Shown here: positions 43,123-50,588 of the stretch, piece after piece
Position numbering within the stretch: the stretch's first letter is position 1
Layout: each line of letters opens with the position of its first letter
Assembly: GCF_025717045.1 (NCBI RefSeq)
Contig: NZ_JAOVZN010000006.1
Location: 708,269 to 772,268, forward strand
DNA length: 64,000 nt
DNA from: Flavobacterium sp. SH_e
GTDB lineage: Bacteria > Bacteroidota > Bacteroidia > Flavobacteriales > Flavobacteriaceae
Direction of reading: 5' to 3'
Made by a program: the position numbers and the translations under genes
Notes under the pieces: model-generated
Databases searched by the model: none
Told to the model about the DNA's origin: nothing
Seen by the model: only the letters and a program-made list of their open reading frames with translations

Positions 43123-44091
43123 TTAAGAATGCTGAGCTTTGAAAGCTTTTAATTTCTCTGTTAATTGTGGTATAATTTCAAAAGCATCTCCAACTATACC
43201 ATAATCAGCCACTTTAAAGAAAGGAGCTTCTGGGTCATTATTGATCACTACTTTTACTTTAGATGAGTTGATACCTGCTATATGCTGGATAGCTCCAGAA
43301 ATTCCTACTGCAATATATAAGTTTGTTGCAACTGGTTTTCCTGTTTGTCCAACGTGCTCGCTGTGAGGTCTCCATCCTAAATCTGAAACGGGTTTAGAAC
43401 ATGCAGTTGCAGCTCCAAGAACAGCAGCTAAATCTTCAATTAACCCCCAGTTTTCAGGACCTTTCAGTCCACGTCCGCCTGAAACTACGATATCTGCGTC
43501 AGCGATAGAAACTTTTCCAGATACTTTTTCTACAGATTCTACTTTTACACCAAAATCATTGTCTCCAATTGTTGGATTGAAATCTTCTGCAGCAGCGGCT
43601 CCTGCGCTTTCAAAAAGACCGTAAGAGTTTTTAGCTAAGCCAAGAACTTTTACATCTGTATCGATTTGAGTGATATTGAAAGCTTTGTTTGAGAAAGCGT
43701 TTCTTTTTACTTGGAATGGAGAAGTGCTAACTGGTAATCCTACAACATTTGATGCGAAACCAGCTTCTAAAGCTACTGCGACAAGTGGTGAAAGATAAAT
43801 ACTATCTGTTGTAGAAGAAAGCAATACTACTTTTGTTCCTTCTTTTTCAGCAGCTTGTTTGATAACATCAGCGTAAGCTTTTGCATTAAAACCAGCTAAT
43901 TTATCATTGCTTACTTTTAAAACTTTATCTACTCCGTATTTGCCTAATTCGCTAACATCGCTGATGTTTACAGTTAAAGCTGTAACGGTTGTTCCTAATG
44001 ATTCAGCTACTTTTTTAGCATAAGAAGCTAATTCGAAAGCAACTTTTTTAAATTTTCCTTCTGCAGATTCTGCATATATTAATATTGACAT
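43123..44091 (-). CDS. etfA: Electron transfer flavoprotein subunit alpha
   Basis: FAD-binding alpha subunit, 322 residues. The C-terminal FAD domain is clear: SGGRGLKGPENWGLIEDLAAVLGAA (quoted in part: GGRGLKGPENWGLIEDLA), HSEHVGQTGKPVATNLYIAVGISGAIQH and NNDPEAPFFKVADYGIVGD. The ETF dimer passes electrons from acyl-CoA dehydrogenases to the quinone pool. Follows etfB after 128 bases of repeat-rich spacer. Confidence 0.97.
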   Translation of the reverse strand: MSILIYAESAEGKFKKVAFELASYAKKVAESLGTTVTALTVNISDVSELGKYGVDKVLKVSNDKLAGFNAKAYADVIKQAAEKEGTKVVLLSSTTDSIYLSPLVAVALEAGFASNVVGLPVSTSPFQVKRNAFSNKAFNITQIDTDVKVLGLAKNSYGLFESAGAAAAEDFNPTIGDNDFGVKVESVEKVSGKVSIADADIVVSGGRGLKGPENWGLIEDLAAVLGAATACSKPVSDLGWRPHSEHVGQTGKPVATNLYIAVGISGAIQHIAGINSSKVKVVINNDPEAPFFKVADYGIVGDAFEIIPQLTEKLKAFKAQHS

Positions 44092-44101
44092 AATAATTTT
44101 A

Positions 44102-44198
44102 GATTTTAGATTTGTGATTAACGATTTTAGATTTGTGATTAACGATTTTAGATTAACTAATTTTTTGATTTTAAATCTGCAATCAAAAATCGTTAATC
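44102..44198. repeat. 21-bp direct repeats with an inverted copy between etfB and etfA
   Basis: The 21-bp unit beginning GATTTTAGATTTGTG occurs at 44102-44122 and 44123-44143, followed by a 14-base partial copy. An imperfect inverse lies at 44167-44198 (GATTTTAAATC...AAAAATCGTTAATC). On the minus-strand transcript GATTAACGATTTT can pair with either of two downstream AAAATCGTTAATC copies. Confidence 0.85.
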
Positions 44199-44219
44199 TT
44201 AATTCATCAATAAAATATC

Positions 44220-44966
44220 TTAAATCACTTTAGCCTCGTTGTGTAATAAATTGATTAACTCATCTAAATTATCTGCAGAAACTAATTTTACTGCCGATTT
44301 TGGAGCTGGTTTTTCAAATTTCACCGCTTTTGTATTTACAGCAGCATCAACTGGCTCAAGAATAGTAAGCGCTTTAGTTCTTGCAGTCATAATACCTCTC
44401 ATGTTTGGGATACGTAAATCTTTTTCTTCAACAAGACCTTTTTGAGCTCCAATGATTAATGGAAGGGTAGTGCTTACAGTTTCTTTTCCACCGTCGATTT
44501 CACGAATCGCTTTTACGTTGTTTCCTTCAACAGTTAAACCTGTACAAGAATTTAAGAAGTTTGAGCCTAAAATACCAGCAATCATTCCAGGAACCATTCC
44601 GCCATTATAATCTAAAGATTCTTTTCCAGCAATTACTAAATCGTATCCACCATTTTTAATTACTTCTGCCAATTGTTTTGCAACGAAGAATCCGTCAGTT
44701 GGATTTGCGTTTACACGAATTGCTTCGTTAGCACCAATTGCTAAAGCTTTACGTAAAGTTGGTTCAGTATCAGGACCTCCGACATTTACTACAGTTACAG
44801 TTGCACCTTGTTGTTCTTGGAACCAGATTGCACGTGTAAGTCCAAATTCATCGTTAGGGTTAATTACATATTGTACGCCATTAGTGTCAAATTCTGAATC
44901 ACCATTGGTAAAGTTAATTTTTGAAGTAGTATCAGGCACATGGCTGATGCAAACTAGTATTTTCAT
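44220..44966 (-). CDS. etfB: Electron transfer flavoprotein subunit beta
   Basis: AMP-binding beta subunit, 248 residues: N-terminal MKILVCISHVPDT, NPNDEFGLTRAIWF, VVNVGGPDTEPTLRKALAIGANEAI, LVIAGKESLDYNGGMVPGMIAG, and the adenine-recognition region near IPNMRGIMTARTKAL. First gene of the etf operon; a TAAATTTG -7 box lies 33 bases upstream. Confidence 0.97.
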   Translation of the reverse strand: MKILVCISHVPDTTSKINFTNGDSEFDTNGVQYVINPNDEFGLTRAIWFQEQQGATVTVVNVGGPDTEPTLRKALAIGANEAIRVNANPTDGFFVAKQLAEVIKNGGYDLVIAGKESLDYNGGMVPGMIAGILGSNFLNSCTGLTVEGNNVKAIREIDGGKETVSTTLPLIIGAQKGLVEEKDLRIPNMRGIMTARTKALTILEPVDAAVNTKAVKFEKPAPKSAVKLVSADNLDELINLLHNEAKVI

Positions 44967-44999
44967 AAGTATATATTTTGAATTTATAATATGCTTTTA

Positions 45000-45007
45000 C
45001 AAATTTA
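45000..45007 (-). promoter_or_regulatory. -7 box before etfB
   Basis: TAAATTTG on the minus strand, 33 bases before the etfB start; no clear TTG element upstream. Confidence 0.45.
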
Positions 45008-45401
45008 GAATTTAATTTGGAATAATTATACTATGCATGCATAATATTTTTTTAAAACTATTACGATTTCGCAGATTGCTTGGTTTTGAATGGTTTTCAT
45101 CGGGATTTAAAAACAAATAAGCACTCCTTTTGTCTGATTGTTAGTAATTTTACAATATAGGTAAGGTTGTTAACAAGCTATTTTTTGTCTTATAAATACT
45201 AAATTTTGGATTTTTCCGTTCTGATGAATGAATTTTAGAAGAAATAAGAATTAAACAAATAGATTCAAGTTTGTCTAAAAAATATTTTAATAAAATAAAT
45301 GTGGTTTTAGCGTCTATTAAAACGATTTCGTTAATGTCACAATAAAGATTAAAAAGTTAAAACCTGAGAACAGATAGAAGTTCATGCGATTTTAAATTCA
45401 A
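45008..45401. other. Gene-free divergent region between etfB and pdhB
   Basis: AT-rich and without a believable frame. A short palindrome TATGCATGCATA occurs at 45032-45043 next to a T run. Otherwise I see only the promoter elements of the two flanking genes. Confidence 0.6.
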
Positions 45402-45404
45402 TTT

Positions 45405-45437
45405 TTGCTTTTAAGTTATTTAAAATATTTATTTTTG
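45405..45437 (+). promoter_or_regulatory. pdhB promoter
   Basis: TTG (45405-45407, within TTTTTG) and TATTTTTG (45430-45437) are separated by 22 bases, within the accepted range for Bacteroidota promoters. The predicted leader is about 25 bases. Confidence 0.7.
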
Positions 45438-45469
45438 CTCTTCAGAAAATTCAACATACAATATAAAAT

Positions 45470-46447
45470 ATGAGAACAATACAATTTAGAGAGGCCATTT
45501 GTGAAGCGATGAGCGAAGAAATGCGTCGCGATGAATCCATATATTTAATGGGAGAAGAGGTTGCAGAATACAATGGAGCTTACAAAGCTTCAAAAGGAAT
45601 GCTTGCTGAGTTTGGTGAAAAAAGAGTAATTGATACTCCAATTGCTGAGCTTGGTTTTTCAGGAATTGCAGTAGGTTCTGCAATGAACGGAAACCGTCCT
45701 ATTGTAGAATATATGACATTCAACTTCTGTTTAGTTGGTATTGATCAAATTATAAATAACGCTGCTAAAATGCGTCAAATGACAGGAGGACAATTTAATG
45801 TGCCTATCGTTTTCCGCGGACCAACAGCTTCTGCTGGTCAATTAGGAGCCACTCACTCACAAGCTTTAGAAAACTGGTTTGCTAATACTCCAGGTCTTAA
45901 AGTTGTTGTTCCTTCAACTCCTTATGATGCAAAAGGACTTTTAAAATCTGCAATTCGTGATAACGATCCAGTAATTTTCATGGAGTCTGAGCAAATGTAC
46001 GGTGACAAAGGTGAAGTGCCAGACGGAGAATATACAATTCCACTTGGTGTTGCTGATGTTAAACGTGAAGGGACTGATGTAACTATCGTTTCTTTTGGTA
46101 AAATCATCAAAGAAGCTTTTATCGCTGCTGATGAATTAGCAAAAGAAGGAATCTCTTGTGAGATTATCGATTTAAGAACAGTTCGTCCAATGGATAAAGA
46201 TGCGATCTTAAAATCGGTTAAAAAAACAAATCGTTTAGTAATTCTTGAAGAAGCTTGGCCAGTTGCCAGCCTTTCTTCTGAAATTTCTTATATCGTACAA
46301 GAACAAGCGTTTGATTTCCTTGATGCGCCAATTCAGCGTATTACAACTGCAGATACTCCTGCACCGTATTCTCCAGTATTGCTTAAAGACTGGTTGCCAA
46401 ATGCTGGTGATGTAGTAAAAGCAGTTAAAAAAGTATTATACAAATAA
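45470..46447 (+). CDS. pdhB: Pyruvate dehydrogenase E1 component subunit beta
   Basis: Beta subunit of the thiamine-diphosphate E1 enzyme, 325 residues, converting pyruvate to acetyl-CoA with E2 and E3. Motifs: REAICEAMSEEMRRDESIYLMGEEV with the catalytic-region Glu, DTPIAELGFSGIAVGSAMNG, FRGPTASAGQLGATHSQALE, DLRTVRPMD and LILEEAWPVAS-like VILEEAWPVAS. It is a solitary gene; the alpha and E2 genes must be elsewhere. The call over other 2-oxoacid dehydrogenases is based on overall similarity to the PDH type. Confidence 0.94.
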   Translation: MRTIQFREAICEAMSEEMRRDESIYLMGEEVAEYNGAYKASKGMLAEFGEKRVIDTPIAELGFSGIAVGSAMNGNRPIVEYMTFNFCLVGIDQIINNAAKMRQMTGGQFNVPIVFRGPTASAGQLGATHSQALENWFANTPGLKVVVPSTPYDAKGLLKSAIRDNDPVIFMESEQMYGDKGEVPDGEYTIPLGVADVKREGTDVTIVSFGKIIKEAFIAADELAKEGISCEIIDLRTVRPMDKDAILKSVKKTNRLVILEEAWPVASLSSEISYIVQEQAFDFLDAPIQRITTADTPAPYSPVLLKDWLPNAGDVVKAVKKVLYK

Positions 46448-46470
46448 TACACATTTAAAATACTCACAAA

Positions 46471-46508
46471 ACTTCATCATTCATAGTTAATTGATGAAGT
46501 TTTTTTTT
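46471..46508 (+). terminator. Terminator of pdhB
   Basis: ACTTCATCA and TGATGAAGT form a 9-bp stem with a 12-base loop followed by nine T. It ends only 10 bases before the next start codon at 46518. Confidence 0.88.
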
Positions 46509-46517
46509 GCCCAGACA

Positions 46518-49019
46518 ATGAAAAGAATAATTTTACTCAGCCTATTTTTTGTATTCGCATTTGCGACTATTGCTACTGCACAAACGAAAGTGAGTGGAAT
46601 TGTTTTGGACAAGTCTAATCAGCCAATACCTTTTGCAAATGTAGTATTTAAAGGTTCTAATATAGGAATCGTTTCTAATGAAGATGGGCGTTTTTATTTG
46701 GAATCACCAAATACTTATACAGCACTTATAGTTTCTTCTGCAGGATTTTCAGATAAAGAAATTCCCTTAGAAAAAGCAGTAAATTATAATTTTAAAATTG
46801 TTTTAGGCGAAGCCGAAGCACTAAACGAAGTTGTAATTTACACAGGGAAAACTTCAAAGAAGAATAATCCAGCATTGGATATTTTGAGAAAAATTTGGGC
46901 AAGAAAACGTAAAAACGGATTGTATCAATTCAATCAATACCAAATGCAGAAGTACGAAAAAGTAGAGTTTGACATGAATACTATTGATAGTGCATTCATG
47001 AAAAACAAACTTTTTAAGGGTATGGAATTTATCTTTAATCATGTTGATACTTCTGATGTTACGGGAAAAACCTATCTGCCAATTTTCATCAACGAATCGG
47101 TTTATGATGTTTACGGAGATAATAAATTAAAGAAAGTAAAAGAAAATATAACAGGAAATAAAATGTCTGGTTTTAACGGAAACCAGCAGATTTTATCTTT
47201 CGTAAAAGACCTTTATTCAGACTACAACATTTATGATAATCACCTTAAGTTTTTTGATAAAAGTTTTACTAGTCCGCTTTCGCGAACAGGGATTGATGTT
47301 TACAACTATGTATTAAAAGACAGTACTTTTGTAGATAAAAAATGGTGTTATAATATTGTTTTTTATCCAAGACGTAAAAATGAATTAACTTTTAAAGGAG
47401 ACTTTTGGGTTAATGATACCACTTTTGCAATTAAGAAAATTAATATGGGTGTTACAAAAAGTGCCAATATTAACTGGGTAAAAGATATTTACATAGAACA
47501 GGAATTTGAGGTTGAAAACGATTCTGTTTTTCTTTTGACTCGTGATTATATGATGTCTGATTTTGCTTTAAACAAGAAAGAAAAATCAAAAGGAGTTTAT
47601 GGAAAAAGGACAACTTTATATCGTAACCATAAATTCAATATTCAAAAACCAGAGAAGTTTTATAAAGAAGAAGTCAATTTTATAGACAACGCTGTTTACG
47701 ATCGACCGCCCGAATTCTGGGAAGAAAATCGTTTTGAAAAATTAAATAAAGACGAACAGGGAATTTATAAAATGCTTGATACATTGCAAACAGTCAAGCG
47801 ATTCAAGCAATTGTATAATCTCGTCTCGATTTTAGGAAGCGGTTACGTCGAATTTAAAAATTTTGATTACGGACCAATTTTCTCCACTTTTGGATATAAT
47901 GAAGTCGAAGGTATAAGGCTAAGAGTTGGTGGAAGAACCTATTTTGGACCAAATGACCCTTGGCGTATTCAAGCTTATACTGCTTATGGATTTGATGATA
48001 ATAAATTCAAATACGGAGTTTCGGGAAAATGGATGGTTGATAAGAAAAACCGAGTTATTATTTCTGGAGGAAATAGGCGTGACATTGAGCAAATAGGTGC
48101 GAGTTTAACCACTACAAATGACGTTTTAGGACGAAGTTTTGCATCTTCTGCCTTATTTACAACAGGAAGTAATGGAAAATTAACCAATATCAATTTGAGT
48201 AATATTTCTGTCGAAATGGAGGCTAAAAAGAACTTCATAGTTCAAGCAGGTTTCTCATATCGAACACTAGAATCGGCATCAAAAACATTTAGTTTAGATT
48301 ATTATACGACTTTGCCAACTCCTGAAAATCCAGCTGGAGTTATTCAAAGTGCAGTTAAACAATCAGAAGCCAATATTCAGTTTGAGTATATGCCAAATCG
48401 TAAAACAATTGGTTATGGAGTTGAGCGTGATTTAGTTGATAGTCCTTTTAGTCATTTCTTTGTGAACTTTAGTTATGGTTTAAAAGGTGTTTTTGATAGC
48501 GATTTTGCTTACGAAAAAATCCAGGTTTTTTACAAACAGCCTATTATTATTGGACCTTTAGGACGATCGAATATTATTCTGGAAACAGGAAAAACATTTG
48601 GTACGATTCCGTTAGGTTTGATGAGTGTAATTCCGGGGAACCAGACTTATTTTACGATCGAAAACACATTCAGTAACTTGAATTTCTACGAATTCGTTAC
48701 GGATCAGTATACTACTCTGCAGTGGAATCACGATTTTGGAGGAAGATTATTCGCAAGAGTTCCTTTTATGAGAAAACTGAATTGGAGAGAATTTGTTGGA
48801 GTAAGAGCGGTTCACGGAACAATCTCTGATGCAAACCGCGCTATTAATGCTTCGGGATTACCTTATAATGCTCCAGAAAAAGTGTATTATGAATATCATG
48901 CAGGAATTGGAAATATATTTAAAGTTTTTAGAATTGATTTCTCTTGGAGAGGAAATTATCTAGATATGCCAGATGCTCATAAATTTGCAGTAAAAGGATC
49001 GTTCGGATTTTATTTTTAA
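46518..49019 (+). CDS. DUF5686/carboxypeptidase-regulatory-like outer-membrane protein
   Basis: An 833-residue exported protein starting at 46518 (MKRIILLSLFFVFAF); an earlier ATG at 46491 lies inside the pdhB terminator. After the signal peptide comes a carboxypeptidase-regulatory-like beta-sandwich (about 22-105: GIVLDKSNQPIPFANVVFKG, SNEDGRFYLE), then the DUF5686 region (ALDILRKIWARKRKN, YEKVEFDMNTID) and a long beta-strand-rich C-terminal part ending in FGFYF, consistent with an outer-membrane barrel. Function is unknown; it is typical of Bacteroidota. Confidence 0.85.
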   Translation: MKRIILLSLFFVFAFATIATAQTKVSGIVLDKSNQPIPFANVVFKGSNIGIVSNEDGRFYLESPNTYTALIVSSAGFSDKEIPLEKAVNYNFKIVLGEAEALNEVVIYTGKTSKKNNPALDILRKIWARKRKNGLYQFNQYQMQKYEKVEFDMNTIDSAFMKNKLFKGMEFIFNHVDTSDVTGKTYLPIFINESVYDVYGDNKLKKVKENITGNKMSGFNGNQQILSFVKDLYSDYNIYDNHLKFFDKSFTSPLSRTGIDVYNYVLKDSTFVDKKWCYNIVFYPRRKNELTFKGDFWVNDTTFAIKKINMGVTKSANINWVKDIYIEQEFEVENDSVFLLTRDYMMSDFALNKKEKSKGVYGKRTTLYRNHKFNIQKPEKFYKEEVNFIDNAVYDRPPEFWEENRFEKLNKDEQGIYKMLDTLQTVKRFKQLYNLVSILGSGYVEFKNFDYGPIFSTFGYNEVEGIRLRVGGRTYFGPNDPWRIQAYTAYGFDDNKFKYGVSGKWMVDKKNRVIISGGNRRDIEQIGASLTTTNDVLGRSFASSALFTTGSNGKLTNINLSNISVEMEAKKNFIVQAGFSYRTLESASKTFSLDYYTTLPTPENPAGVIQSAVKQSEANIQFEYMPNRKTIGYGVERDLVDSPFSHFFVNFSYGLKGVFDSDFAYEKIQVFYKQPIIIGPLGRSNIILETGKTFGTIPLGLMSVIPGNQTYFTIENTFSNLNFYEFVTDQYTTLQWNHDFGGRLFARVPFMRKLNWREFVGVRAVHGTISDANRAINASGLPYNAPEKVYYEYHAGIGNIFKVFRIDFSWRGNYLDMPDAHKFAVKGSFGFYF

Positions 49020-49020
49020 A

Positions 49021-49185
49021 GATGCAAAGGCTCAAAGTTACAAAGTCGCAAAGGTTTTAAATCTTTGCGATTTTTTTGTTTCTAGCTTTTGATAATCATT
49101 GAGATTCGAGATCAGATCTTTATCTGCTTAATCTGCTTAATCTGCGAGAGATAAAAAAAACTTAGCGACTTGGCGACTTTGCGAG
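49021..49185. repeat. Intergenic TTTGCGA-type repeat block
   Basis: Between the DUF5686 gene and the glycosylase gene, AAAGTTACAAAGTCGCAAAGG is followed by ATCTTTGCGAT and, after a TCTGCTTAATCTGC direct repeat, by CTTAGCGACTTGGCGACTTTGCGAG. It is a degenerate relative of the block at 1252-1470, with the same arrangement of opposed arms. Confidence 0.65.
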
Positions 49186-49234
49186 AACTAACTCCATTTT
49201 TCTTAAATTTGATTTACTTTCGAAAACTATAATC

Positions 49235-49834
49235 ATGCAAGAAGCCATAGATTTCCTTTCCTCTAAAAATCCAATATTTCTAGAAATAATAGAAAAGTAT
49301 GGATTGCCACCAATCCCTAGACGTCCTCCAGGTTTTGAAACTTTGGTTTTATTAATTCTTGAGCAGCAGGTTTCTATAGATTCGGCGAAAGCTACATTCT
49401 TAAAAATAAAAGCTTTTGCAACTTGTGATCCTGAAAACATGGCTATTCTTTCTGATGAAGAATTTAGAAGCCTTGGAGTCAGCCGTCAGAAAACAAAATA
49501 CATTAAAATTTTGGCGGAAGCGGTTTTAAATAAAGAATTAGATATTGAAGGGTTAGCGTCAAAACCTGCAAAACAAGTTCGTGAAGAATTAATTAAATTA
49601 AAAGGAATTGGAAACTGGACCATCGATATTTATTTAATGTTTTGTCTGGAAGAGCCTGATTTGATTCCGCTTGGTGATATTGCAGTAATTAATACCATAA
49701 AAGAATTGCTGAATATTCACGATAAACAGGAAATGGAAATTCATGCCGAACAATGGAGTCCATATCGTTCTTATGCGACGTATTTGTTCTGGCATTATTA
49801 CTTGAAAAAAAGAAATCGAACAATTAGCTATTAA
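49235..49834 (+). CDS. DNA-3-methyladenine glycosylase (HhH-GPD, AlkA-type)
   Basis: Base-excision repair glycosylase of 199 residues with the helix-hairpin-helix motif LIKLKGIGNWTIDIYLMF (about 122-140) and the catalytic Asp in LIPLGDIAVINTI (about 152). FETLVLLILEQQVSIDSAKATF is the conserved first helix pair of this family. It lacks the iron-sulfur Cys of EndoIII/MutY, which favours the alkylated-purine (AlkA/MAG) group. It stands alone before ppa. Confidence 0.9.
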   Translation: MQEAIDFLSSKNPIFLEIIEKYGLPPIPRRPPGFETLVLLILEQQVSIDSAKATFLKIKAFATCDPENMAILSDEEFRSLGVSRQKTKYIKILAEAVLNKELDIEGLASKPAKQVREELIKLKGIGNWTIDIYLMFCLEEPDLIPLGDIAVINTIKELLNIHDKQEMEIHAEQWSPYRSYATYLFWHYYLKKRNRTISY

Positions 49835-49882
49835 ATGCTTGTTTTTTAAACTCTAATGCGGATAATTTAACCTTGTTTTTTA

Positions 49883-49912
49883 TTGTAAAACTAGATTCTT
49901 TAGTTATTTTTG
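49883..49912 (+). promoter_or_regulatory. ppa promoter
   Basis: TTG (49883-49885) and TATTTTTG (49905-49912) are separated by 19 bases, a full consensus match; the predicted leader is about 28 bases. Confidence 0.75.
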
Positions 49913-49945
49913 CAACCGAAATTATAGAAATAATAAAAAACGAAA

Positions 49946-50476
49946 ATGACCGCAGACAAATTAACGACTTTCGATGTATTAATCGAAATACCAAGAGGAA
50001 GCAGAAATAAATACGAGTACGATTTTGAAATTAAAAGAATGCGTTTCGATAGAATGTTATTCTCTTCAATGATGTACCCAGCTGATTATGGATTTATTCC
50101 AGAAACTTTAGCTTTAGATGGTGATCCTCTTGACGTATTAGTTTTGGTAAACGAGCCAACTTTCCCTGGATGTGTTATGGAAGTGAAGCCAATTGGCGTA
50201 TTCCACATGGCAGATGATAAAGGACCAGACGAAAAAATTATTTGTGTACCAGTTTCAGATCCAATCTGGAATTCATTAAATGACCTTTCTGATATCAACC
50301 CACACTTAGTAAAAGAAATCGAGCACTTTTTCCAAGTTTACAAAGATCTTGAAAACAAAAAAGTAGACGTAGAAGGATGGGGAGACGTAAAAGAAGCTTA
50401 TGATATCATCGCTGAGTGTACAAAACGTTTTGATGACATTGAAAATAAACCGGCTGGATTATTTAGCATTAAATAA
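49946..50476 (+). CDS. ppa: Inorganic pyrophosphatase, soluble family I
   Basis: Cytosolic Mg-dependent enzyme of 176 residues. The signature DGDPLDVLVL (about residues 56-65) carries the catalytic acidic residues; IEIPRGSRNKYEYD, YPADYGFIPET and the later DPIWNSLNDLSDI and FFQVYKDLENKKV also match. It precedes hppA, so soluble and membrane pyrophosphatases are encoded side by side, each with its own signals. Confidence 0.97.
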   Translation: MTADKLTTFDVLIEIPRGSRNKYEYDFEIKRMRFDRMLFSSMMYPADYGFIPETLALDGDPLDVLVLVNEPTFPGCVMEVKPIGVFHMADDKGPDEKIICVPVSDPIWNSLNDLSDINPHLVKEIEHFFQVYKDLENKKVDVEGWGDVKEAYDIIAECTKRFDDIENKPAGLFSIK

Positions 50477-50498
50477 TTTTAACCTTATTCTATTATAA

Positions 50499-50534
50499 AA
50501 AAAGCAATACTGCCGTCAGGAGTATTGCTTTTTT
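50499..50534 (+). terminator. Terminator between ppa and hppA
   Basis: AAAAGCAATACT and AGTATTGCTTTT form a 12-bp stem with a 9-base loop followed by T. Confidence 0.88.
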
Positions 50535-50588
50535 GTTTAAATTCGTTCAGTTAGATTGTTGACTATTAACCAAAACCAATAAAATATT

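Noticed and set aside
49162-49440. Minus-strand 92-codon frame opposite the glycosylase start
   Set aside because: Overlaps repeat sequence and the 5' part of a clear glycosylase gene.
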